Notes: generated by a model not told the origin, from the sequence alone. A stretch of 64,000 bases of DNA from Amorphophallus konjac (GCA_022559845.1 CM040121.1:511790566-511854565); one strand, 5' to 3'. Positions 22,901-34,606 are shown, counted from the first letter of the stretch. Program-made: numbers and translations.

Positions 22901-24353
22901 ATGTGGTCCAACGACCTGGGAAGACTAGGAACTAGCAATGCTCGCAACTTCATAGCTGAAGGGCATTCTATAAACAGACCCCCATTCTTCGATGGCACTA
23001 ATTACTTATACTGGAAGAACATGATGGAAGCATTCCTGTGAGCGCAGAGTCACGAGTTATGGAGGGTAATCACCACCGGACCATTTGAACTTCCTGAAGA
23101 TGAAAGTACTTGGACCAGGGAGCAGATCCGGGTGTCAACTGTCAACTGGACGGCGATGAACATTATGCACTGTGTTGTGCACCCAGAGGAGTACTCCAGG
23201 ATTTCTGCGTGTAAAATAGCCAAGAAGATGTGGGACGAACTTCAGCTGATCTATGAAGGAACGTAATAGGTGCGAGCCACTAAGGTAAACATGCTAACAT
23301 CTGATTATGAGCTATTTAAAATGAAGCATGATGAAATCATATCAGAGATGTATGCTAGGCTCTCATAGGTCACCAACAATCTGAAGGCAGTGGGTAAATA
23401 AATTCAGGAGAGTGATCTAGTTAGGAAGATCCTAAGGTCCCTAACCCCGGCGTGGCATACAAAAGCCAGTGTATTGGAAGAATTTAGGGACCTGTCCACC
23501 ACGACTGTCACAGAGCTGATAGGATCTCTGATGGCATATGAGATCAACTTTAAGAGGAATACAGAAGAGAACAAAAAAGTGAAAACCATAGCCCTCAAGG
23601 TATCTCGAAGCAGTGGTGAGAGTAGTGAGGAACACAAAATCTTCTCTGATTTGATGATGATCAACAAGCCATGCTGACTCGCCAGTTTCAAAAGTTCCTG
23701 AGAACCAGATGTAAGACCTTCAGGAAAAGAAGGTCACAGCAGGCTGGTAAGAATTTCAACTCTAAATTTGACAAAAAAAAATTCTGACAACATCATTTTT
23801 TTTCATTGTAGAAAGCCATGTCACATGAAAAGTGAGTGCCTTGAGTTGATGAAGAAAAACTTTAAAGGTCAGAAAAGGAAGCCTCAAGCCATGCTGTGTA
23901 CATGGAGTGATGAAGAAGAAGATATCGAGGCTGAGAACTCAGAAGAAGAGGAGCTAGGAATCTGTCTCATGACCGATAGTGATAATGAAGTAAGCAATCC
24001 CTTTGAAAAGTATACAACTGATGACTAGGAAGATGCTTACGCTGACTTGCTAGATAAATTTAACTGTCAGACCAAAGAATACAAAGCCATGAAAAGAAAG
24101 TTGAATGGTGTTATTCATGATCAAGCCTCTGTGATAAAAGAGAATGAAAATCTTAAAAAAAAGATTGAAGAAGCTAACTCGCTAAAAATTGATAATGGTA
24201 ATTTGAAAATAAAAAATGAGGAAAATAAGAACCATCCGGATGAGTTTAAGATGAAAGTTCAGGAAATTCAGACAGAAAATGAATTAATAACTAAAAAATA
24301 TGAAGCTGTTAGGATTGCAAATTCTGAAATTCAAAAATATTATGAAAAGTTTC
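22901..24353 (+). pseudogene. gag: gag of SIRE-2, first part
   Basis: Starts ATG 22901. The capsid begins with RPPFFDGTNYLYWKNMMEAF, the usual copia gag N-terminus. TGA at 23039 sits where Arg (CGA) is expected. TAA-TAG at 23264-23269 and further stops to about 23400 follow. The frame 23474-23677 includes SVLEEFRDLSTTTVTELIGS-type sequence just upstream. A zinc knuckle remnant, HCRKPCHMKSEC near 23805, has lost canonical spacing. An acidic tail and a Lys/Glu coiled-coil-like stretch (24047-24350) run up to the nested LTR. Reading phase is retained across that insertion and resumes at 26714. Confidence 0.85.
24349..24353. repeat. Target site duplication GTTTC (left)
   Basis: Abuts the LTR start TGATGAGGG at 24354; the partner is at 26710-26714. 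Confidence 0.92.
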
Positions 24354-26709
24354 TGATGAGGGCATCTCACAGTGCTCACTTTGGCTCGGATCACCTGCAT
24401 CATTTGGATGAAGCCCGGCTATGTGTTCACATGTTATTTTCCTTTTCTTTGAGTCATATATTATGTACTTTCCTTTATTGAGTCATGTTATCTTAGTCAT
24501 TTCCCTTGTTATGCTTATTTGGGCCCAAGTACCTTAGTTATGGGCCCATAGGAGTGAGTCTAGGATATGCTCGATCTTTTGTCCAAATGTCAAGGGTACT
24601 ATGGTCATGTAAAGAGTGGATGCCTATATATAGACCCCATCTCCCCTCATGTACTCAACTTTTGATGAATGAATTTGACTAGAATCATTTTCCACCTCCA
24701 CTCTCTTCTACCAAAGCTATTCTCTCTCTCCCTCTCTCTCATTATATATATCTCTCTCTCTTCAAGAAGGGGGCGAACCCCTCTCTCTCTCCTCCTTCTT
24801 TCACCTGCCACCTAACTCCCCTCCCTCATTCAAAGTCCTCCCCAACTACCCACCACCCCCATAAACTCACCACAGCCCCAAGGCACCCTCCACCAATCCA
24901 AGCCCCACCTCCCAACCACCACCTACCCCATCCACTTCCCTAAGCACCTCCCCACCTCCCCAAGGCTGAAGGAGCTACTCCCAAGGCCCATTTTTGAATT
25001 TCCCTCCCATCTTCCACCCCCCCATAGCACCCTTGGTCGCCCAACACCAGCCCCAACCCAGCCAAGGTCGCCCCCCCCCCCCACTCCCCTCTCCATTGTC
25101 CACCTTGTGCAGCCCTCCCCCTCCCCTCTCACCCACAGCCAGCTGCAGCCCCCTTCACCCACCCCTCCTTGTTTCTCCAACCACCACAACAGCCCTCCAT
25201 CAACCTCCTCCACTCCCCACAACCTCCAGCCACCCCATTTCCCCTACTACACCCCCACCACCCCTCCACTCATATCCATTTCCTTTGCAGATCAAGTTCT
25301 GGTTGCAGGTAGCAGATTGGCCGCAGGTTGCAGAGGCCACCCCGTCGTCCCTTGGGAGCTTCTGGTGACCTACCTTATATCGTTGGAATCGTCCCCGAGT
25401 CAGCTTTCCAACGGTGGTGGTCCCGCATCCATCCGAGCTTGGAGCTGACCAGAGGAGCCGATCTCGCCAGGCTGCGCTTCCTGACTCCCGCAGGCGACCA
25501 GAGGCTACCACGACCGGCTCGGGAAAGGTCTAGGCGCCATCTTCGGAGGAGAGGAACTACGACCAGTCCCCTCTCAGTACCAGGAAGAAGGAAGTCAATC
25601 GCCCTCCCGAGCTCTCTGTTCCAAATTTTCTCGTCGAAGTGCGCAGGCTGCTCCCTGCTGTTCTAGGTTGCACCAGCGCCCACTCTTCTGTGCAGAAGTT
25701 TCTTCTCCGACCTCCTTTTGGAGCCCCGTCAGTTCCAGCTCGAAGCTGTTTCAGCCACGATCGTGTCCACGCCAGTTTCTTCTCAATCGGAGTTCGGTAG
25801 CCACCGTAGCATCATCTGCAACCGACCTCATCAGTTCTGCCCCAGATAGAGACAGAACCAACCAGTCTGGTTCCAGACTCTGCCCCGGCCAGCAATGACT
25901 TTACGGAAATCACCCAAAATTCAAGCATCATCCCGGATCAGTTTAGAGAGTTTTGGCGCTGGTTTCGGCCAATTTCGAGCTCGGCTGAGCCCGTGGTGGC
26001 GTCTTCATCAACATCCTGTCTGGCTATTCCTGAAGCTGGCTGAATCGGTGCAACTCGGTGAACCAAGTTTCTTTCTTAGTTTCCCCACCCCGCCTGGCCA
26101 GCTTACAGCCCCTCCCTGCGAGGAGGTAGTGTTTGGTTGTAACACTTTAACCCCAACCCCCTTGATCCACCCTCCTGCGTGAGGAGTAGTGTTGTACTTC
26201 TAAAATTTTTAGGTCAAGCGGCATCGACACGGCGTGCGGGTGCATACCCACGCCTCCCCGCTCACCCTCGTCTTCGGCCGGGATCGGTGTCTTCACACCG
26301 ATCAGGTGAGTGACTGGTCCCTACCTTGTGTTCCATGCTTTGCTAGTGTAGTATTGCTTCCTATGCTTGTCGGCCGGTGAGAGAGTGCTCGGACCCGTAA
26401 TTGCTCGATTTGAGTGCCCACCGCGGATTGTGAGTGAGAACCACCCAACCCCACGCCCCGACGTGCCATCTGCCCACTAAATTGGGAATTCTCAGACCCT
26501 TAGGGGTTAGCCTAAGCCCACCTAGTCTTTAGAATACTTGGGTCCCACCTCGGACCTTCACCACCATCCCCCGGCCCCACCGGGTGATCTCGTGTGTGCC
26601 GTGTGAGTGAGCCGCTAACGTGAGATCATTGAAAGTGCTTGTATGCTTGCGGGTCTAAGTCCTAGGGTCAAAGAGTCTCTCATTACCACCTTTGGGATGT
26701 GCCACATCA
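24354..26709 (+). mobile_element. Solo LTR, family B (2356 bp), inside SIRE-2 gag
   Basis: Starts TGATGAGGGCATC and ends GTGCCACATCA: inverted termini TGATG/CATCA with exact GTTTC duplications. It contains a TATA-like CCTATATATAG at about 24623. After that comes a strongly C/T-rich strand (24690-25280), and the last kb is GC-rich. The second copy from 61775 shares the start TGATGAGG.CATC.C, the TATA block, an AAGAAGGGG(G)CG.ACCCC phrase and GCGGAG...CGTG-type 3' sequence. No interior or second LTR is present, so it arose by LTR-LTR recombination. Reading frames inside are composition artefacts. Confidence 0.93.
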
Positions 26710-26714
26710 GTTTC
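26710..26714. repeat. Target site duplication GTTTC (right)
   Basis: Identical to 24349-24353; the interrupted copia frame continues directly from it. Confidence 0.92.
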
Positions 26715-27495
26715 AAAAGGACATAGATGACAAACAACAAATGTTGGAAAAATTTGTTCAAGGTAAGACCAACCTAGACACCATGCTAGGTGTAAAAATA
26801 AATTTCAACAAAGAAGGTCTAGGTTATGACCCATTGAATGAAAAACCTCTTGAATTCAAAACGATGACATATTGTCTAGGGAAAGGGAAAGAAAAACTGG
26901 ACACCCCATCCAATTCAAACAACAATCAAAATGTCCAGCAACCAAAATTGACGAAATTTGTAAAAGCTAGTTCAACAAATTCCGCTGGACAACCAATCAA
27001 AACTCAGGGAAATTCAACTGGTAAAACAACCCTGCATCGACCTAGTTCATTTGCTACGTCGAGGCACTCTATCTAAGACAGAGCCAACACTTGTATTCAA
27101 GTTGAGATGCCTCGACGCAACTCACCTTTCAGGTGAGGCAGGTCACCCAAAATAGAAAACCAAAAATAAACAGAAATATGAATCAAAACAGAACACACTG
27201 GGCAAATTCTATTTATTCTCAAGAATCTTTTAATAATCATGGTTTTCCAAGACAAGATGGGTTCTTGAGATTTTCAAGAAACAATCATTCAAGCAACTGG
27301 AACAAATTCTTGTCTAATAAAGTGCAAAGTAGACAAAATTCAATGTATGCTTCCACCAAAACTATCAATGCAAAACACGTGAAACAAAATCAGAAAAATG
27401 TCGTTAAACAGTTTTGGATTCCAAAAAACCTGCTGAAGGATTTGAATGATGCCTTTAGACCCAACCTTACTTGGGTTTCAAAATTTTCTGCTTGA
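26714..27495 (+). pseudogene. gag: SIRE-2 gag, continuation after the nested LTR
   Basis: Continues gag in the same phase as before the insertion: DIDDKQQMLEKFVQGKTNLD at 26720, then a Gln/Asn/Lys-rich tail. A block at about 27045-27140 with CTACGTCGAGGCAC and GCCTCGACGCAAC resembles the element's own LTR motifs and breaks the frame (stop near 27076). The frame from 27133 continues with basic, Asn-rich sequence up to the protease. Confidence 0.75.
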
Positions 27496-28775
27496 TTTGC
27501 TTTCAGGCTAGTCTGGTAGCCCTGAACAACAGGTGGTACTTAGATAATGGCTGTTCCAGACATATGACTGGAGACCGGATCAAGTTCAGTGAGCTGGAAC
27601 TGAAGGTAGGAGGACTGGTTAAGTTTGGAGGGAAAAATAAAGGTAGAATAATTGGTTCAGGAACCATTGGTAAGTCTCCCTCAAACATTGTTGAAAAAGT
27701 ATTACTTGTTGAAGGTCTCGAGTATAAATTGTTAAGCATTAGTCAACTATGTGACAAAGGTCACAAGGTCATTTTTGATAACCATGCATGCAAGATTTTT
27801 GAAATGAATTCTGATAATGTCAAATTCGTAGGGCATAGAGTCAATAATGTCTACATAGTAGACTTGAATGATAATTCAACATCAAATTTGTGCTTGTCTG
27901 CCAACCTAGAAAATACTGCCTTCAATTGGCATTGGAGGTTAGGCCATGCTAGTTACAATGCCCTCAATAAACTAGTTAAGCATGATCTAGTTAGAGGCCT
28001 ACCCAAAAGAAAATTCAAAGAAAATTCAAAAATATGTGATGCATGTGCATTGGGCAAACAAACTAGAAAATCTTTTAAGCTCAGATCTGAACCACTGTCT
28101 TCCAGGCCACTGGAATTTTTGCACTTGGATCTTTTTTGGATATGTCATTATGGATTATTACACCAGATTTGCATGGATATTTTTCTTGGCCCATAAGAAT
28201 GATGTATTTCATGAATTCAAACTTTTCTTTAACAGAATAAAGCAAGAGGGTAAGAACAAAATCTGCATAATCCAATCTGATCATGGGGGGGGGGGGAATT
28301 TGAAAATTCAATGTTTTCAGATTTTTGTGACAGTGAGGGACTGACCCATAATTTTTCTTCTCCCAGGACCCAAGAGCAAAATGGAATAGTGGAAAGAAGA
28401 AACATGACGGTTGTAGAGATGGCAAGAACAATGCTCATTGAAAGTCAACTACCACGAAGGTTTTGGGCAGAAGTTGCCAAAACTGCCTGTTATACAATTA
28501 GCAGAGCTATGGTAAGACCCATTCACAAGAAAACCCCATTTGAGCTTCTGAAAGGTAAGAAACCAAACTTGACTTACTTCAGAATTTTTGGTTGTAAGTG
28601 TTTCATTCATAATAACATTAAAAAGGACCTAGATAAATTTGGAGCCAAGAGTAGCCCAGGAATTTTTCTAGGATATTCTGAATCATCTAGGGCTTATTGG
28701 GTCTTTAACATTACTGATCAAACAGTAGAGGAGTCCCCTTATGTCATATTTGATGAAACATTCAACTCTACTAAC
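27471..28775 (+). pseudogene. pol: SIRE-2 protease and integrase
   Basis: The protease has RWYLDNGCSRHMTGD at about 27530. The active-site triplet reads Asp-Asn-Gly where Asp-Ser/Thr-Gly is usual. The pre-integrase zinc region is HWRLGHASYNAL at about 27930, with CDACALGKQ at about 28038 (HHCC complete). The integrase core has DYYTRFAWIFFL near 28151, SDHGG near 28278 and ERRNMTVVEMARTML near 28398. Frame changes occur near 28130 and at a run of 12 G (28285-28296), and no continuous product is possible. The C-terminal part KTPFELLKGKKPNL leads to GIFLGYSESSRAYWVFN. Confidence 0.9.
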
Positions 28776-28975
28776 GTGAATGACGATGACAGGAAATCAA
28801 AGGATGATGGAGAATTTTTGGAGGAGAAACTGAATGAGGAACCTCAAGAACCTGCTGCACAAAATGATCATGTTCAGGGTGAGTCGGCCGAGCAAGGTGA
28901 GTCATCCACCAACATCAGATTTCTGAAAAATCATCCTGTTGAAAACATCATAGGTAATCTTCATGATCCCCCTAG

Positions 28976-30563
28976 GACCAGATCCTTTCATAGAGAGGTT
29001 AATAATGAAGATCTTATAGCACTTGTGTCCCAAATTGAACCCAAAACAATAGAAGAGGTCTTAAATGATGAATCTTGGGTAAATGCAATGAATGAAGAAT
29101 TGGGTCAATTTGAAAGAAATAAAGTCTGGAATCTAGTTCCTCGACCTAAAAATGTGTCTATCATAGAAACTAAGTGAGTCTTTAGGAATAAAGTAAATGA
29201 AGATGGAATAATTTCAAGAAATAAAGTCAGATTGGTAGCCAAAGACTACTGTTAGGAATTTGGGGTGGACTTTGATGAATCCTATGCACCAGTTGCTAGG
29301 ATGGAGGAAATTAGAATATTATTGGCCTTTGCTTGCTCTAAAAACATTAAACTTCATCAAATGGATGTAAAAAGTGCATTCCTAAATAGATTCATAAAAG
29401 AAGAAGTTCATGTTGAGCAACCCCCCGGATTTGAGTTATCTGTGCAACCTCACCATGTCTTTAGGTTAAATAAAGCCCTGTACGGATTTAAACAGGCCCC
29501 TCGGGCCTGGTATGATAGGCTAACTAATTTTGTGATCAGCAAAGGCTACAACCGAGGTAAGGTGGACCAAACTCTCTTTAGAAAAAATTTGAATAACCAC
29601 CTCATCATAGTTCAGGTATACGTAGATGATATCATTTTTGGCTCAACATGCACTGAACTGTGTGATTAATTTGCAAACTTAATGTCTAATGAATTTGAGA
29701 TGAGCATGGTGAGAGAGCTGAAATATTTTCTTGGTTTACAGGTATAGCAGATGAAGGACGGCTACTTCATTAGTCAAACTAAATACACATTGGAGATTCT
29801 GAAAAGATTTGGAATGGACAAATTGAAACACATAACTACTCCAATGGGTACGAATGCCTCCTTAGATACTGATGAGTCAGGTAAAGAGGTAGATGCAAAA
29901 TTATATCGAGGTATGATCGGCTCCTTGCTATACTTAACTGCCTCTAGACCTGATATTAAATTCGGTGTATGCATGTGTGCAAGATTTCATTCCAAACCTA
30001 AAGAATCACATCTAGCTGCCATGAAAATGATATTTAGATACATTGCAGGCACACATAATTTAGGTCTATGGTTTCCTGCTGCATACACATTAGATCTAAT
30101 TTCATACCCTGATACAGACTATGCTGGCTGCAAATTGGATAATAAGAGCACAAGTGGGTTTTGTTAGTTCTTAGGTGGGTGTTTAGTTTCTTGGACCTCC
30201 AAGAAATAGTATTATGTGGCCCTCTCCACTACAGAGGCTGAGTACGTAACCGTAGGGAGCTGTGGTACACAAGTAATCTGGATAAAACACCAGCTCAAGG
30301 ACTACAATGTAGACCTTGGTTGCACACCCATATTTTGTGATAACACTAGTGCAATAAACATGTCTAAAAATCCTATCCTGCACTCACGAACCAAGCACAT
30401 AGAAATCAGACACCATTTCATAAGGGATGAAGTCTCCAAAGGTAATTTTGAACTAATCCATGTAGGCACTGCACAACAAATTGCTGATATTTTTACTAAG
30501 CCGTTGGATAATGATAAATTCTCAACCTTGAGAAGAGAGTTAGGCATTTTTAGATCATCTTGA
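28976..30563 (+). pseudogene. pol: SIRE-2 reverse transcriptase and RNase H
   Basis: The RT starts about 29035 (EPKTIEEVLNDESWVNAM). It shows QMDVKSAFLN (29359), GFKQAPRAWYDRL (29488) and the YVDD active site (29620-29631). The RNase H module includes STSGF (30150), STTEAEYV (30228) and HSRTKHIEIRHHFIRD (30382). It ends at 30563 with an HVGTAQQIADIFTKPL-type tail. Stops at about 29175, 29254, 29667, 29747, 30164 and 30208 are mostly TAG or TGA where CAG, TGG or CGA would be expected, consistent with deamination. Confidence 0.92.
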
Positions 30564-32293
30564 GCTCTCTAGTGATTTTTTGAACTCCTTTCCATTGAAG
30601 TCAGTATGTTCAGTCAGTTTGCAGCCTGCCTCGGGGCATCCATGTCACCACCTCGACCTGTATATTCAAACTTTTTCTCATCCGTAACCTTGTGTTTGGT
30701 TTATGCGTCGATGCATCCTCATCTCAGGTCAACGCAATCTGTATTTTGTTTTCTACTCAATGCTCAATTTCCCGCGGTATATAAAATGGTGCTAGGAGAA
30801 GGGTAGAATTTCTCTGTCTGGACACCTGCACTATGCGTGAGAGGGTCATTGACCTAGGTTCTCCGCCAAGTACCAAGGTTATCTATTTCATCTAGTGAGG
30901 GGGAGATACTCTTTCAAGGTCTAGATGACTTCCTCTTGTGTCCATAATGTCAAGTTTTTAGGGGGGAGTATGTCTTTCTTGATGTCAATCAGGTTATATT
31001 GTGTTCATTGAGACTCTTATAAAGTTATTTCACAGAATCCTGAAACTCAGAATTCTCTTAAAACCTATTAAGTCTGTTAACTGAAGGATTAGCCAAAAAG
31101 TTTCAGTTTTATGATCTTGTAAAGAATAAACTAAATGACTCTGAAGAATATCTTCTTACAAGAACAATGAGTAAAGATCAGTATTGAAATATAGTGCCCT
31201 GAATTCTTTCTAAAAGCTTGAACATTGAACTTAAAGATACCAATCGAGTAGAAAATATGTACATGAGAGTATTGTCTACAAACACTCTACCTTTCTATAA
31301 TCAAAGGGGTAAAATCAATTCAGAGTAATGATTTAGTTTACTGAGAAACTAACTCCTTCACCTTGAAGTGGAAGTAAAGTTGTGTCATGAAGTGTCAGAT
31401 TATCTCTGATTAAAAAAAGGCATTGTCCATGAAATCATGACAGAGCAATAGCACAGAAAGTTGAGTAACTGGGTCACTTCACCTAAGACGTGTTGTGCCT
31501 CACATAAAAAGACTTCTCCATTGCTAACTCTATTCTCAAAGGAGAGGTATTTAGGTTACCACACTAAGTAATTGGGATTCCTACATCTAACCAATGTGTT
31601 TCCTCACGAAGAAATGTGTAGGTCAAACCTCATTGCTCATTGGAAAAAGGAACTCAGTCATAAAAACATGTTGAATATATTCAAAACCCCATTTTGCTAA
31701 AGTTCTGTATGTTTGTTTGTCCTCAATACTGTTGGAAAATTATTTACTTGAGAAATCTCTGAAAGTCCAGCTAGTATAGCTTTTAGACAACTTATTCTAA
31801 GTATTTATATGACAATTTGTTCACCCTCGTTACTCATGTGTGAAGATAATTTTCAAATCCATCATTCAATGTCTCACGGAATCATCAGTCTTAAACATCT
31901 AAGCAAATACTTTTCAGTTAGCTCACTTACACTCTTAAGAGAAAAGTCTGACACTTCTAAATCTGTGAACTTATTGTATCTGGGATCTCCTGATCTTTCA
32001 GTCTGTCATTACTTTGCCCAGCTTCATTTTTGATGATGTCAAAGGGGGAGAGTGGTTTAAGGGGGAGAGTGGTTTACGGAATAGAGGGGTGAGTCATAAT
32101 GAAAGGGGGAGTGAGAGCAGATGAAAGATGAAAGGAGAGTTGTCCATCTCTATCTGCCCTGATCTTTTTTGTGTCAAGCATTTCAGATGAACCTTCTTCC
32201 TATTTTCGAAGGAAGATGAATCTTTCCATGATCATATAATGACTTAATATCTCATGCTGTTAGATTTATTACCATCGTCAAAAAGGGAGAGAA
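30564..32293 (+). other. SIRE-2 3' non-coding tail with two polypurine tracts
   Basis: About 1.7 kb between RNase H and the 3' LTR. No env-like or other coding region is supported. It contains an LTR-like motif patch (about 30650-30740, GCGTCGATGCATCC). Near the end, GGGGGAGAGTGGTTTA(A/C)G is repeated at 32043-32080, and there is a final polypurine tract at about 32280-32293. Confidence 0.7.
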
Positions 32294-32564
32294 TGTTAAA
32301 TTCTATGTTTTGATGATATCAATATAATATATTTTTCGTGGTAATAACATCAGCTTTATTATTGCAGGAAATTTGAGTTAGAGAAAACTCACATTGAACC
32401 AAGAAAGGAACCTTCAGAAGTACGGATAAAAGAATGAAGTGTCGAAGCTATATGTTCAACACCTCGATGCAGTCACGACCACAGAGATGGTTCATAGAAG
32501 AGATGCATCGACGCATCGAAGAAATGAACCGACGCACCAAGATCAAGACTATCATTTTGACGCA
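32294..32564 (+). mobile_element. 3' LTR of SIRE-2, truncated
   Basis: Matches 20845-21114 closely (ATTCTATGTTTTGATGAT, GGTAATAACATCAGC). The first bases are TGTTAAATTC rather than TGTTGAATTC. Identity stops at CATTTTGACGCA; what follows (TGACCGGACCG) is unrelated. This is either a deletion or the edge of another insertion. Confidence 0.88.
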
Positions 32565-33059
32565 TGACCGGACCGAAATGTGTGTCGTTAAACACAGTGG
32601 CCGTCAATCTAAAATGTATTTACCGAACTAGCAATAAAAATAAATAACGTAGTACTTATGCGAGTCCGAGTTGAATCCACGGAGAGGTTTAGTTTTCCGA
32701 ATTGAATATCTTATATTCTAAACGGAATGCGAACTTAGATGATTATATGCGACTTAAATAAAAATTACATTAAGTAAATCTATCTACTGAAATTTGGAGG
32801 GTTGTAGAGAGAGGAAGAAGAGAGGGAGAGGAAGAAGAAAAAAAAGTAGATCTAGAGAGAGGAAATAGAAATACATGATTTTTATTGAATTAAAAATACA
32901 AATTTTACAACATTAAGTGTGGATATAAAATTACAATTCCAATAAAAATAAATCTAAAATAACACCAAGGAGGACGAGGGTAATGATATCGCGGCCGTGG
33001 TGTCGAGGTGACCGTCTCCCTGAGCCTTTGACTTCCGCCTGTTTCGGAGTCGAGGACGC
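32565..33059. other. Unassigned AT-rich segment
   Basis: Contains a phrase GAGTCCGAGTTGAATCCACG and AT-rich sequence, then GC-rich DNA near 33000. No coding region or RNA gene is seen. TGACCGG at its left edge could be the start of an LTR, but no second end was found. Confidence 0.4.
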
Positions 33060-34441
33060 CCGTCTTGCACCATCTTTGGAGGGATTAGAGAGAGAAGAAG
33101 GAGATAGAGAGAGAAAGTAGAGAGAGATGTAGAAAGAGAAAGTAAATAAAAGTGGAGAAAGAGGCGATTAAATATAAGGAAGAAAATAAAATAAAATAAA
33201 TAATGAAGAGAGAAGAATTAATGTGTGTGTGGGTGTGAGAGAGAGGATGAGAGATGGCGAAGAGACGGAGAAGAGAGAGAAAGAGAGAGGTCGAGAAGAG
33301 AGAGAAAGGTTGTGTGTGAAGAAAAGAAGGTGGGGGTGAGGGCAACAGCGGCGAGGGGGTCACGGCGTGAAGAGAGAGGGGGGTCGTGCATGGCCGTGGG
33401 CGTGTGTGCATGGGAGAGGGACAGCGGCGATGCATGGGAGGTGACGGCGGCGCCAGTAGAAAGTGGAGGTCGGTGCTGCACGCAACGATAGAGGGAGAGG
33501 AGAGGAGGCCGTGTGTGGCTGAGTGAGAGCCAAAAAAGAGAGGGCGAGGTCGACACGGCAGTGAGGTGAAGGGAGAGAGATAGACAGATGCAGGGCGGCG
33601 ACCGGCCGGTGAGGTGTGTGTGTGACGTGTGGGGAACGAAGGGAGAGAAGAAGTGTGCAGAGAGGGGTGTGAAGGAGGCCGGTGGTAACGCGAGAGTGAG
33701 GTGTGGTGGGTCTGCGATGCATGCATGTGGGAGAGGTGGCGATCCCGGTGTGTGCAGGTGCGTGTGGGTTTAGAGGAGGTGGCGAGAGCTGGCATGCAAA
33801 GGGGGGGGGCTATGTGGATGTGTGTGCAGGAGGGCGAGCAGACGAGAGATGCAGGGGGAGAGAGGGAGAGAGAGATCGGGATGAGAAGAAGAGAGAGGGA
33901 GAGAGGCTAGGTTGGGTGTGTATGTGTGTCAGAGAGAGGGGGAGAGAGATGCGTAGGTGGAGGAGGTGGGAACGGAGGGGAGGCCGGTGGGTGTGTTGTC
34001 GGGGTTGTGAGTGGGTGAGGGGGAAGAGAGAAGTGGAGAGAGTGAGCAGGTGAAGAGGAGAGGGGTAGGGAGACAACGTGTGTGCGACAGTGGAGAGGAG
34101 CAGGCAGGCGGAGCAGGGGCTCCGCGGAGGGGAGATGAGAGAGGGAGAGAGAGAGGAACAGTGAGAGGGGCAGGTGCCGCGGCGGTGGGTGCTGGGTTAG
34201 AGAGAAGGAGAGATGGGAGATGTCTGAGAGAGGTTGGCAGGGGTAGAAAGTTCTCTCTATGTGTGTGTGTGTAAGGAGGGGAGACGAGGCCGCGAAGGAG
34301 GGTGCTGGGTGGTGAGAGAGAGGAGTGCAGAGTGGGGCTCGCGACGGTGCTGAGGAGAGAGAAACGAGAGGGAGTGGGGTGGTGCGATGGGAGGAGCCGC
34401 TGTGATCCGGTGAAAGGGAGAGAGAGAAGAGAGGAGGCAGG
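33060..34441 (+). repeat. Long purine-rich strand (GA/GGT-rich, low complexity)
   Basis: For nearly 1.4 kb the plus strand is overwhelmingly A and G, with GAGAGA, GGGAGAG and GTGTGTGTG runs and few pyrimidines. Reading frames up to 236 codons on either strand are composition artefacts (Ser/Pro/His-rich on the minus strand, Arg/Glu/Gly-rich on the plus). It ends abruptly at the Cassandra-like LTR at 34442. Confidence 0.75.
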
Positions 34442-34539
34442 TGTCACGCCCCGTACTCTATACCGTCGAGGTATTGTCCGCTTTGGCCTACCGGTCTCAC
34501 GATTTTGTCCCTTTCTAACAGTGATCGGCTCCAGAATGG

Positions 34540-34606
34540 GGGACTTCCCGGGAGGTCACCCATCCCAGTACTACTCCCCATTGAGCACGCTTAACTTCAG
34601 AGTTCT
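34540..34606 (-). other. 5S rRNA-like segment in left Cassandra LTR
   Basis: The minus strand contains AGTTAAGCGTGCTCAATGG and GTAGTACTGGGATGGGTGAC, then CTCCCGGGAAGTCC. This resembles the internal control region (A box to C box) of plant 5S rRNA genes. The 5' part of 5S is missing, so it is not a functional 5S gene. Cassandra elements are known to carry such segments, probably serving Pol III transcription. Confidence 0.85.

Larger units (their letters stand above)
20845..32564 (+). mobile_element. SIRE-type copia element (SIRE-2), decayed, with nested insertion
   Basis: 5' LTR 20845-22874, Met primer site, gag, protease, integrase, RT, RNase H, a long 3' non-coding tail, a polypurine tract (AAAAAGGGAGAGAA before 32294) and a truncated 3' LTR from 32294. 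The order protease-integrase-RT identifies Ty1/copia. The solo LTR at 24354-26709 interrupts gag. Multiple stops and frame changes show that it is dead. The 3' LTR matches the 5' LTR only for its first ~270 bases and then ends at about 32564. Confidence 0.92.

Noticed and set aside
24994..26182. Several Pro-rich frames of 75-125 codons
   Set aside because: They lie inside a solo LTR proved by termini and target duplications; openness follows from C/T-rich composition.
33085..33795. Minus-strand open frame of 236 codons
   Set aside because: Low-complexity Ser/Pro/His/Thr protein produced by the purine-rich plus strand; overlapping frames on both strands are equally open.
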